Shown here in pieces: positions 52,501 through 59,606 of a stretch of DNA of 64,000 bases (its first letter is position 1; the number at the start of each line of letters is the position of its first letter). The notes under the pieces were generated by a model. That model saw only the letters and a program-made list of their open reading frames with translations. It did no database searches and was not told where the DNA came from. The translations under genes and the position numbers were made by a program. Source of the stretch: Pseudomonadota bacterium (GTDB lineage Bacteria; Pseudomonadota; Gammaproteobacteria; Steroidobacterales; Steroidobacteraceae); contig JBBCGI010000001.1 of the NCBI GenBank assembly GCA_037200975.1, positions 1,674,001-1,738,000 on the forward strand. Reading direction: 5' to 3'.

Positions 52501-52782
52501 TAGTTCGAACCCGTAGCGGCCCTGCAGATACAGGTTCGCGCGTGCCCCTTTAGGCGCGCGGTACTCGAACGTGGTGACGCTGTCGGCATACGCCGCGCGC
52601 GTGGCCAGTGCGTTGTCGAGCCCGGCCGCGCTCGTTGACAGAATGCCGCCCGCCTGTGTCCACGCTTTGGTATCGCGGAACGGGCCCGCCGTGGTCCCGG
52701 CGATCTGCGCCCGCGCGCTGGTGAAACTCGCGAGCGCGGCAATGGTCAGTACTGCCAGCGTGTGGCGGCGAATCTTCAGCAT
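49588..52782 (-). CDS. DUF1080-like, cytochrome c and beta-propeller fusion protein
   Basis: A 1064-residue exported protein. A signal peptide (about 1-26) precedes a concanavalin-like DUF1080 (3-keto-disaccharide hydrolase-type) domain over about 40-170 (WDNEDFRGPMILVVLQGPFE). A single cytochrome c follows, with CSACH (212-216) and likely Met290 ligand (LPVMPPFAKE). A beta-propeller dehydrogenase-like domain occupies about 600-1000 (SDTNGDGFADKYETLF, GVGPDGRIWYTDNQGD). The order suggests sugar or glycoside binding, oxidation and electron transfer to the respiratory chain in the periplasm. It is divergent from a TonB receptor and near the sugar operon below, which supports this. Catalytic activity is inferred. 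Confidence 0.83.
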   Translation of the reverse strand: MLKIRRHTLAVLTIAALASFTSARAQIAGTTAGPFRDTKAWTQAGGILSTSAAGLDNALATRAAYADSVTTFEYRAPKGARANLYLQGRYGFELSGTGDWQNFSLRFRAPRFDEGFDKQQNALGIEARTGATVQRNVVFDKPTAGARWDNEDFRGPMILVVLQGPFEVRNLKQDPADFSQLTVPAVSGGETNEKDLRDLVAFGKDTFDSVGCSACHLVEPNSTAVSSGPNLFGLFRPEPRAREIVEGGEGHRFQVKAGREYLHHSVRAPADQLAVAEGGATKGEAYLPVMPPFAKEVLTDQQIDAIGDYLATLNEPGQRGPLVKLAGVTPEPPYDPIADRLQWLVNDEVRLQRGPLPGTSGRAIHVGNPDGVNYSFDPRILAIVKIWQGGFLDMTGELTNRGGKGLALGFDSRELNFGANEYLLAPLNAAGRTIDFSFKEAKFGDLATMREALYSKEDQLPRIAAVDAQFLGYSRDSRSKTAAPVFKYRVGKNVVEIGTTISGEGKVTIAVSGDLKAAQTFALNAGLLVGATVSDGKLEGGRWTLPVGKVSATLSATTTVAAKAWRPAPSTYAYKRAPLVKAAASAKLPAGYSIENYYPPKDNYGRDQLFEALGLAVAKDGTIVVATRNAGIWRLVNGEWRMFAEGLFDSLGVVVEDGKGLTVVAGQKAELTRISDTNGDGFADKYETLFDAFSYHSNYHTYMHGPVRGKDGAYYFALNLAHGPSNEFYTAGGNVMGTWGGFNGWAIRVEPNGKFELFANGMRSPASLGVGPDGRIWYTDNQGDFVGTSKMFELRKDAFYGHPAGLVDLPGMTPDSPEIQWEKVAARKAQPVIMFPHNRVANSPGNPAWITQNKFGPFNGQMLIGDQTQSNLLRVVTEKVDGVEQGSVMPFFEDLESGVMRPVFLPDGSLLLGQTGRGWQAKGGKIASLQHVRWDGETVAPGIVAMSATPAGFRLTFTQPLGNGVSAEILKSALTMETWVYRDAPDYGSPELDLHAAPITAFVVGADRRSIEMTLASIDLPQIHPRQTPRIYHARLAAQTLFDANAPAQLDAYYTLARFPANKK

Positions 52783-52853
52783 GGAACCCCCTTCGGTGCG
52801 GCTACACTAACTGAACCATTTCCCTTCCGAAACCGGGCTGCTTTCAATCAATC

Positions 52854-54737
52854 ATGTCCATTCTCGTACTGCTGATGGCCGCCAGCGGCGCCGCCGGCCC
52901 CGCCACATCGGCGCCTGAAATCGTGGTCACCGGTTCGCGCGTCGCGACGCCGGCCGACGACGTCGCCGCGAATATCACCGTGCTCCGGCGCGAAGATTTC
53001 GACGTCGAAAAACCCACGCGGCTGTCGGACCTGCTGCGGCGGGTCGCGGGCATACACATCGACCAGGTCGGCGGGCGCGGCGGTACCGGCTCGTTGTACA
53101 TGCGCGGCGCCGACCCTAACTACACGCTGGTGCTGGTGGACGGCGTGCGTGTCAACGACCCCACGAACGCGCGCGGCGGCTCGTTCGATTTCTCCACCTT
53201 CGACGTGGCCGATGTCGAACGCGTGGAGATCGCGCGCGGTCCTTATTCCGCCGTGTATGGCGGCGACGCGCTGGCGGGTGTCATCAACATCGTCACGCGC
53301 AAGACGGCGCAGGAGAAATCCCATGCGTCGCTCGACGCCATGGGCGGCGCGTTCGACACGCGCGAGATCAGCCTGCGCGCCGGCGGCCCCGTGGCCGGCG
53401 GCAACTGGAATCTCGGCGTGAGCGACAGCAACGAAGGCGAGGTCGTGCGCGGCAATCATTTCGAAGCGCAGCGCGTGTCGGGCAGCTACGACACCGCGTT
53501 CGGCGATTCGACCACGCTCAGCGTGTCGGGCCGTTACGCGGATTCGGAACGCGCCAGTTTCCCCGACGACAGCGGCGGTTATGGTTTCGCTGCGATTCGC
53601 GACACGGAAAAGCGCGCTGCGCACGAAGCCGTGTTCGGCGCGGCGCTCACCCATCGCGCCGGCGACGCGAGTTTCTCGCTGGCGCTCGGATATTTCGATC
53701 GCAACGACCGTATCGATTCGCCCGGCATCGCACCCGGCGTGCGCGATCCGTTCGGCGTGCCGCCGAGCCTCGTTGATTCCAGCATCGAGCGCACATCCGC
53801 CACGTTCACGGGCACGCAGAAATTTTCCGACCTCGTCTCGCTGGCCTACGGCGTCGACTGGCTGCGCGAGGCAGGCGTGAGCGACGGTTCGCTCGACTTC
53901 GGCGGCGGCTTCGTGTTGCCGACCTCGTTCGAATTGACGCGCACTTCGTGGGCGCCGTTCGCGGAGGTGCGGCTCGACACGCACTTCGGGCTATCCACCC
54001 AGGCAGGCGTGCGCGTCGACAAGCCGGATGGAGAGTCTTCCGTGACGAGCCCGCGTGTGCGCGTGGCCTATGAATTCGCGGGCAGCGGCTTCACGCTGGC
54101 GGGCGCCTGGGGCAAGGCGTACAAGCTGCCGTCGCTGTACGCGCTCGGCCATCCGCTGGTGGGCAATCCCGATCTCGTGCCGGAGCGCGGCGAGTCGCAC
54201 GAGCTGGAGCTGTCGCAGACTTTGTCAGGCGGCGCGGCGCGCTGGAGCGCCACGTGGTTCGACGGCGCGTTCCGCAACGCCATCGATTTCGATTCCGGCC
54301 CGCCGCCGATGCTGGTCAATCGCAATCGCGTGGATTCGCATGGCGTGGAGCTCGCCGGACAGGTGGCGGTCGGCGAACAGTGGCTGCTGGACGCAAGCGT
54401 CACCAATATGAAAAACCGCATCGCCTCGACCGGCGGCGAACTGCGCAACCGGCCCGAGTGGCGCGCGGGCGCGTCGGCGCACTGGATGCCGCTCACCACG
54501 TTGCGGTTCTCCGCGGCGGCGACATACGTGGGATCCGCGTTCGATTCGTCGATCGCGACGGGCGACGTGCGGCTGTCGCCGTACACGCGTATCGATGTGA
54601 GCGCGGTGTGGCAGCTGTCGCCGCGCTTCGAGACCTATCTCGCCATCGACAATCTCACGGACGAGAAATTCGAAGAGTTCATCGGCAACGAGTCGCGCGG
54701 AATCCTGCCGCGCGCGGGCGTGAAATTCAGTCTTTGA
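52854..54737 (+). CDS. TonB-dependent outer-membrane receptor (BtuB-like)
   Basis: A 627-residue receptor with a short signal peptide (about 1-18), a TonB-box-like EIVVTGSRV (22-30), a plug domain (about 35-150, RLSDLLRRVAGIHIDQVGGRG and GTGSLYMRGADPNYTLVLVDG) and a beta-barrel ending in Leu after F-S. The sequence RGPYSAVYGGDALAGVINIVTRK is the family hallmark. Size and plug resemble BtuB and the siderophore and cobalamin receptors, but substrates of such receptors in these bacteria also include oligosaccharides. Divergent from the DUF1080-cytochrome gene, 71 bp apart, with which it may work. Confidence 0.9.
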   Translation: MSILVLLMAASGAAGPATSAPEIVVTGSRVATPADDVAANITVLRREDFDVEKPTRLSDLLRRVAGIHIDQVGGRGGTGSLYMRGADPNYTLVLVDGVRVNDPTNARGGSFDFSTFDVADVERVEIARGPYSAVYGGDALAGVINIVTRKTAQEKSHASLDAMGGAFDTREISLRAGGPVAGGNWNLGVSDSNEGEVVRGNHFEAQRVSGSYDTAFGDSTTLSVSGRYADSERASFPDDSGGYGFAAIRDTEKRAAHEAVFGAALTHRAGDASFSLALGYFDRNDRIDSPGIAPGVRDPFGVPPSLVDSSIERTSATFTGTQKFSDLVSLAYGVDWLREAGVSDGSLDFGGGFVLPTSFELTRTSWAPFAEVRLDTHFGLSTQAGVRVDKPDGESSVTSPRVRVAYEFAGSGFTLAGAWGKAYKLPSLYALGHPLVGNPDLVPERGESHELELSQTLSGGAARWSATWFDGAFRNAIDFDSGPPPMLVNRNRVDSHGVELAGQVAVGEQWLLDASVTNMKNRIASTGGELRNRPEWRAGASAHWMPLTTLRFSAAATYVGSAFDSSIATGDVRLSPYTRIDVSAVWQLSPRFETYLAIDNLTDEKFEEFIGNESRGILPRAGVKFSL

Positions 54738-54765
54738 CGTGAGCTACGGGCGCTTCAAAAAAGAA

Positions 54766-54795
54766 GGGACAGACTTTTGAGGTCTGTCCCCTTTT
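54766..54795. terminator. Short palindromic terminator related to family A
   Basis: GGGACAGAC, a TTTTGA loop region and GTCTGTCCC followed by CTTTT form a 9-bp stem with a T-run. It lies in the gap between the convergent TonB receptor and MFS genes (stops 54737 and 54821). The GGGACAGA core and CCCCTTTT end match the inner box of family A, so it may be a reduced relic serving as a two-way terminator. Confidence 0.75.
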
Positions 54796-54820
54796 GCCGG
54801 AAAAGCGGGAGTGTCCCGAT

Positions 54821-56356
54821 TTATTTCTTGAGATCCAGGACCACGGGTTTGTAGCCGCCGCGGCTGCGGAAATACAGGATCAGGCCGAGGTACACGAGGA
54901 ACATGATGCCCGGCAGGATGGCGATCTTGCGCAGCGCATCGTGTTTCGACTCGCGTTCGGCCGCATCGACCGCGGCTTTCTCATCGCCCGCGAGCGTCGC
55001 GCGCTTGGTGGGATCGATGGCGGTATAACCGCCGAAGATGCCGGTGCGATCGATCTTCAGCGTCTCGACCAGCTGCGTGTTGTTCTTCGCATCGTAGGCC
55101 GCGACGCCGTGCACCATCTGGCCGTCCAGCACCTTGCCGATCAGCGGGCCGCCGATCACGCCCGCGCCGAGCATGCCGATGCCGGCCACCACGTTCAGCG
55201 TGATGGCGCCACCGCGCGGCGACTGCTCGGCCACCACGCCGAGCGAGGTCGGCCAGAAGAACGCCTTGCCGAAGCTGTACACCGTGGCTGCGATCACGAT
55301 CGCCGCCGCGCCCTTCGAGTTCGACAACAGCAGCAATCCGGCGATCGCGATCAACGCGGAGATGGCCAGCAGACCCAGCGGTGAGAACCGGTGAATCAGC
55401 GGGCCTGCGAACAGCCGCAGCACCAGCACGATCGCCATCGCATACACCAGCACCCACCCGGCGTTGACGCCGAGATCGGTCATCGCGGGCGTGAGGATGG
55501 AGGTGATCCAGCTGTCCGTGCCGAGCTCGGTGATGGCGAGCGGAATCATCACGAGGATCATCACGATGAACAGCGGCTTGCCAGCCGAACGCGACCACAG
55601 GCCATAGCCGAAGGTCAGCGCGGCGATGAGGCCCCACTTGAGCGCGTCACCCCACTCGAACACACGCGCCAGTTCGAACACCATGAGCAGCGCGACGACG
55701 AAGGCGCTGACGAAGCCGGCCTCCGCCAGCATCTCGCGGTACGACACACCGGCCGCGACGCGTTCGCTGGGCGGGAACTGGCGTGGCAGCAGCATCACGA
55801 TGTACGTGACCACCGGGATGAGGATCAGTGCCATCTGGTAACGCCAGCCCATGCCGGCGGGGAACATCATGGCGAGAATGCCGCCGAGCACGAAGCCCGC
55901 GGGCCATCCGGCATGCAGACGGTTGAGCCAGGTCGCCTTGTCGTGGCGGAACTCGCGCGCGATCAGCGGGTTGATGCCTGCCTCCACCGCGCCGTTACCC
56001 AGCGACAGCACGAAGGTGCCCCAGTACAGCGACCAGTAGCCATCTGCCTGCAGAATGAGGATCAGGCCCAGCACGTGGCACGCCGCGGCGAACCACAGCG
56101 TCATCTTGAACCCGATGCGATCGATGATGAGCGACAGCAACACGATGCTGATCGCGAACGGCCACAGGCCGACACCCGCGAGCTCGCCCTTCTGGGTTTC
56201 CGACAAACCAAACTCCACCCCCCACGCGTCTATCGAAAACGCGCGGAGGATGAAGCAAAAGGATGTCGCTACCAGCGCGGCGAAACACACCGCGAAAGTT
56301 TTCCTGGCCTCGGCTGAAGCCGGCATCGCGCCGGTCATAGTGGCTTCTGTACTCAT
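54821..56356 (-). CDS. MFS sugar/nucleoside permease
   Basis: A 511-residue major facilitator with 12 spans. The N-terminal cytoplasmic segment is followed by FCFILRAFSIDAWGVEFGLSE. A DxxGxK-like loop (DRIGFKMTLW) lies between helices 2 and 3. The central loop (QFPPSERVAAG) and the ISALIAIAG segment fit the nucleoside/hexose permease-like families. It is the last gene of the minus-strand operon with the Gfo/Idh and isomerase genes, and probably imports their substrate. The family A relic lies just after its stop. Confidence 0.88.
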   Translation of the reverse strand: MSTEATMTGAMPASAEARKTFAVCFAALVATSFCFILRAFSIDAWGVEFGLSETQKGELAGVGLWPFAISIVLLSLIIDRIGFKMTLWFAAACHVLGLILILQADGYWSLYWGTFVLSLGNGAVEAGINPLIAREFRHDKATWLNRLHAGWPAGFVLGGILAMMFPAGMGWRYQMALILIPVVTYIVMLLPRQFPPSERVAAGVSYREMLAEAGFVSAFVVALLMVFELARVFEWGDALKWGLIAALTFGYGLWSRSAGKPLFIVMILVMIPLAITELGTDSWITSILTPAMTDLGVNAGWVLVYAMAIVLVLRLFAGPLIHRFSPLGLLAISALIAIAGLLLLSNSKGAAAIVIAATVYSFGKAFFWPTSLGVVAEQSPRGGAITLNVVAGIGMLGAGVIGGPLIGKVLDGQMVHGVAAYDAKNNTQLVETLKIDRTGIFGGYTAIDPTKRATLAGDEKAAVDAAERESKHDALRKIAILPGIMFLVYLGLILYFRSRGGYKPVVLDLKK

Positions 56357-56410
56357 GCTCCCAACCCCCTCGAACTTCGTATTAGTTAGAGAATCTTCCC
56401 GTCGAATATT

Positions 56411-57541
56411 TCAGATCCGGGTCCAGGCGCTGTTCGCCTGGCCCGATTTCAAAACCGCTTCGATGAATGCCATCACGCGCGTGCCGGTCACGGCATCCGG
56501 CGCAAACAGGGACGCCGCCTTGGGCGCGCGGTTCTCGAGCCGCGCGGTCACGCGTTCGGCGAAATCGGTGTAGAGCTGCGAGAAGGCTTCGATGAAACCT
56601 TCGGGATGGCCGCCGGGCAAGCCTACTGAACTCGTCGGCGTGCCCGGATCGCCGCGCCGCACGGTCTGCGGCGACGCACCCGCTGCGACGACCAGCAATT
56701 CCTCCGGCCGCTCCTGGAACCACTCGATGGAACCCGTCTCGCCGTACACGCGCAACCGGTGTGAATTGAGACGTCCGATGGCCACCTGGCTGGCCCACAA
56801 ACTGCCGCGCGCGCCGTCGGCGAAACGCAGCAGCACGTTCACGTTGTCGTCGATGACGCGGCCCGGAACAATGGCCGTCACGTCGGCCGCCACTTCCTCG
56901 ACCTTTGCGCCTGTGACGAACTCGGCCAGTTGAAAGGCATGCGAGCCGATGTCACCCAGCGCGCCCGCGCCGGCTTGTTTGGGATCCGTACGCCAGCTGG
57001 CCTGCTTCTGCCCGCTTTTCTCGATGGCGGTCGCAAGCCAGCCTTGCGGGTATTCCACCTGCACGACGCGCAGCGTGCCGATCGCACCATCGGCGATGAG
57101 TTGCTTCGCGTGCCGGATCATCGGGTACCCGGTGTAGTTGAACGTCACGCCTAACAAGCGCTGCTTGCGGGCCGCCAGCGCGACCAGCTTTTCGGCATCC
57201 GCGAGATTGGTAGTCAGCGGCTTGTCGCAGATGACGTCGAGCCCGGCTTCGAGCAGCGCGGCCGACTGCGGGTAGTGCATGTGATTCGGGGTAACTACCG
57301 AAACCACTTCGACGCCGTCGGCCCGTTGGGCCTCGCCCGCGATCAGCGCATCGACGCTCGGATAGGCACGCTCAACATCCACCCCGAGGGCGAGCGCGGA
57401 ACGCCTGGTTTTCTCGGCATCCGAGGAGAAGGCGCCCGCGACGAGCTGATACCGCCCATCCACACGCGCGGCCATGCGATGTACGGCGCCGATGAAGGCG
57501 CCCTCGCCGCCACCGATCATCCCCCAGCGCAATGGCCTCAT
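56411..57541 (-). CDS. Gfo/Idh/MocA-family oxidoreductase
   Basis: A 376-residue NAD(P)-dependent sugar dehydrogenase. The N-terminal Rossmann motif is GMIGGGEGAFIGAVHRMAAR (7-26). It is followed by VVTPNHMHYPQSAALLEAGLDVICDKPLTTNLADAEKL (about 85-120), where the EKP-equivalent CDKP holds the catalytic Lys. A C-terminal GFO/IDH domain with GALGDIGSHAF carries the His that contacts substrate. Members oxidise myo-inositol, glucose and 3-keto sugars. It overlaps the downstream isomerase gene by 4 bp (its start at 57541 is upstream of the MFS gene by 54 bp). Confidence 0.92.
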   Translation of the reverse strand: MRPLRWGMIGGGEGAFIGAVHRMAARVDGRYQLVAGAFSSDAEKTRRSALALGVDVERAYPSVDALIAGEAQRADGVEVVSVVTPNHMHYPQSAALLEAGLDVICDKPLTTNLADAEKLVALAARKQRLLGVTFNYTGYPMIRHAKQLIADGAIGTLRVVQVEYPQGWLATAIEKSGQKQASWRTDPKQAGAGALGDIGSHAFQLAEFVTGAKVEEVAADVTAIVPGRVIDDNVNVLLRFADGARGSLWASQVAIGRLNSHRLRVYGETGSIEWFQERPEELLVVAAGASPQTVRRGDPGTPTSSVGLPGGHPEGFIEAFSQLYTDFAERVTARLENRAPKAASLFAPDAVTGTRVMAFIEAVLKSGQANSAWTRI

Positions 57542-58593
57542 TTCATGAGGCCCAGCGTCTTGAGCGCGACGGAGGTGTCACCACCGGCCGCGAAATCGTC
57601 GAAGGCCTTTTCGGTCACGCGAATGATGTGTTTCTTGATGAACACCGAGCCTTCACGCGCGCCATCTTCCGGATGTTTGAGCGCGCACTCCCATTCGAGC
57701 ACCGCCCAGCCTTCGAAGTTGTTGGCGGCCATCTTCGAGAAGATGCCGTTGAAGTCGACCTGGCCGTCGCCGAGCGAACGGAAGCGGCCGGCGCGGCCGA
57801 CCCACGGCGCGTAACCCGAGTACACACCCTGCCGGCCCGTCGGACGGAATTCCGCGTCCTTCACATGGAACATCTTGATGCGGTCTTTGTAGATGTCGAT
57901 GTACTCGAGGTAGTCGAGCTGCTGCAGCACGAAGTGCGAGGGGTCGTAGAGGATGTTGCAGGCCGTGTGGCCCTTCACGCGCTCGAGAAACATCTCGAAC
58001 GTGGTGCCGTCGAAAATATCCTCGCCCGGATGCACTTCGAAGCAGCAGTTCTGCCCCTGCTCCGCGAAGATGTCGAGGATGGGCTTCCAGCGCTTTGCGA
58101 GCTCGTCGAACGCGGCTTCGATCAGGCCGGGCGGACGCTGCGGCCACGGATATAGATAGGGCCACGCGAGCGCGCCCGGGAATGCGGCGACGTTCTTGAG
58201 CCCGAGGTTCTTGCTGGCCTTCGCGACGTATTCCATCTGCTTCACGGCCCAGGCCTGGCGCTTGCCCGGATTGCCGTGCACCTCGGCCGGCGCGAAGTTG
58301 TCGAACTGCAGGTCGTAGGCCGGATGCACGGCCACCAGCTGGCCCTGCAGATGCGCGGACAGCTCCGTGGGTTCGATGCCGTGTTTGGCCATCGTGCCTT
58401 TCAGCTCATCGCAATACGTCTTGCTCTCGGCGGCTTTCGCCAGATCCATGACGCGCGCGTCCCAGCTCGGCAGCTGCACGCCGATGAAACCGCACTCCTT
58501 GGCCCACTTGGCCATGTCGTTGAGATTCTGCAGATGCGGGCCGCCGCCCGCGAACTGCGCCAGGAATACCGCAGGTCCCTTGATGGTCTTCAC
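57538..58593 (-). CDS. TIM-barrel sugar isomerase/epimerase
   Basis: A 351-residue xylose-isomerase-like (AP_endonuc_2) TIM barrel. Metal-site segments include FEVHPGEDIFDGTTFEMFLERV, with its Glu and His, then NILYDPSHFVLQQLDY, the Lys-containing HVKDAEFRPTGRQG and the C-terminal WECALKHPEDGAREG. It has no signal peptide, so it acts in the cytoplasm. Related proteins act on inosose, tagatose and 3-keto-glucose. It is coupled by a 4-bp overlap with the Gfo/Idh gene and follows the Tat-exported homologue by 22 bp. Confidence 0.9.
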   Translation of the reverse strand: MKTIKGPAVFLAQFAGGGPHLQNLNDMAKWAKECGFIGVQLPSWDARVMDLAKAAESKTYCDELKGTMAKHGIEPTELSAHLQGQLVAVHPAYDLQFDNFAPAEVHGNPGKRQAWAVKQMEYVAKASKNLGLKNVAAFPGALAWPYLYPWPQRPPGLIEAAFDELAKRWKPILDIFAEQGQNCCFEVHPGEDIFDGTTFEMFLERVKGHTACNILYDPSHFVLQQLDYLEYIDIYKDRIKMFHVKDAEFRPTGRQGVYSGYAPWVGRAGRFRSLGDGQVDFNGIFSKMAANNFEGWAVLEWECALKHPEDGAREGSVFIKKHIIRVTEKAFDDFAAGGDTSVALKTLGLMK

Positions 58594-58615
58594 GCTCGCC
58601 TCAGAATTCAGCTAG

Positions 58616-59506
58616 TTAGACAGTGAGTTTCGACAGGTAGTCGGCGCTGATCCTGGCCGATTCCATGACCGGCCGGATGAACGGCGCTTCCTGCTCGTAG
58701 AAGTAGTGCTTCACGCCGTTGGCGTGCGCGGCGCCGATGACCTTCTTCCAGTCGATCGTGCCCTGGCCCACGGCGACGGTGGTCGCCTTGTGCGGATCGG
58801 CATCGAGCTTGCCGATGTCCTTCACGTGTAACGCGACGACGCGGCTCTTGTACTTGTTGAGGATGGCGACCGGATCTTCACCCGCGGCCACCGCCCAACC
58901 CACATCGAGCTCGATCTTGACGAGGTCGGCATCGGTGGATGCAAACAACGTGTCGAAGCCCGAGTGTTCGCCGAACTTTTTGAATTCGACGTGATGGTTG
59001 TGATAACCGAACGTAAGACCGGCGGCCTTCACCTGCTTGCCGAACTTGTTGAACAGATCCGCATTGAGCTTCCAGTCGCCGAGGTCGAGCGCATCCATCT
59101 TCTTGCCCCAGTCGAGCTTGGCCTTGGCCGCATCCGACATGGGCGAGGAGCAGATGATGTATTTGAGTCCGAGCGTCTTCGCGTCCGCGATGATCTGGTC
59201 CGGGTTGGCCGCAATGAGATCGGCGCCGGCATGAGTGCTGGTCGGGACGAGGCCGATGGATTTCAGCAGCGTGCCGATGTCGGCGGCGCTCCTGCCGTAG
59301 TAACCGGCGAATTCGATTTCGCGGAAGCCAAGCGCATGAAGCTGGCGCAGCGTGCCTTCGAGGTCTTTCTCCGCCTCGGCCTTCACGGTCCAGAGCTGGA
59401 TGCCGAGCGGGATTTTGCTACCGGCCGCGAACGACACATTTGTCATGAGCGATCCCGCGGCCATGCCGGCACCTGCGGACACAAGAAATGAACGACGGCT
59501 CAACAT
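58616..59506 (-). CDS. Tat-exported TIM-barrel isomerase-like protein
   Basis: A 296-residue xylose-isomerase-like protein with a twin-arginine signal (LSRRSFLVSAGAGMAAG, then NVSFAAGS) for export of a folded, metal-bearing enzyme. The barrel has HNHHVEFKKFGEHSGF, ELDVGWAVAAGEDPVAIL, ALHVKDIGKL and EQEAPFIRP, giving the usual His, Asp and Glu metal ligands. It is the first gene of the minus-strand operon with the cytoplasmic isomerase, Gfo/Idh and MFS genes. A periplasmic partner in 3-keto-sugar cleavage is inferred. Confidence 0.9.
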   Translation of the reverse strand: MLSRRSFLVSAGAGMAAGSLMTNVSFAAGSKIPLGIQLWTVKAEAEKDLEGTLRQLHALGFREIEFAGYYGRSAADIGTLLKSIGLVPTSTHAGADLIAANPDQIIADAKTLGLKYIICSSPMSDAAKAKLDWGKKMDALDLGDWKLNADLFNKFGKQVKAAGLTFGYHNHHVEFKKFGEHSGFDTLFASTDADLVKIELDVGWAVAAGEDPVAILNKYKSRVVALHVKDIGKLDADPHKATTVAVGQGTIDWKKVIGAAHANGVKHYFYEQEAPFIRPVMESARISADYLSKLTV

Positions 59507-59606
59507 CTTGGACCCCCTCGAATGATCTGGACGCGGGAGTACAAGCCATCACACCGGGGGTCGTCAAGCAGGCCGGGGGCTGCTTTGTCCTGCCAAACTC
59601 ATTCCG

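Noticed and set aside
9780-54795. Family A and B repeats as a CRISPR array
   Set aside because: Copies are scattered singly as long inverted repeats, not direct repeats with spacers, and no cas genes are present.
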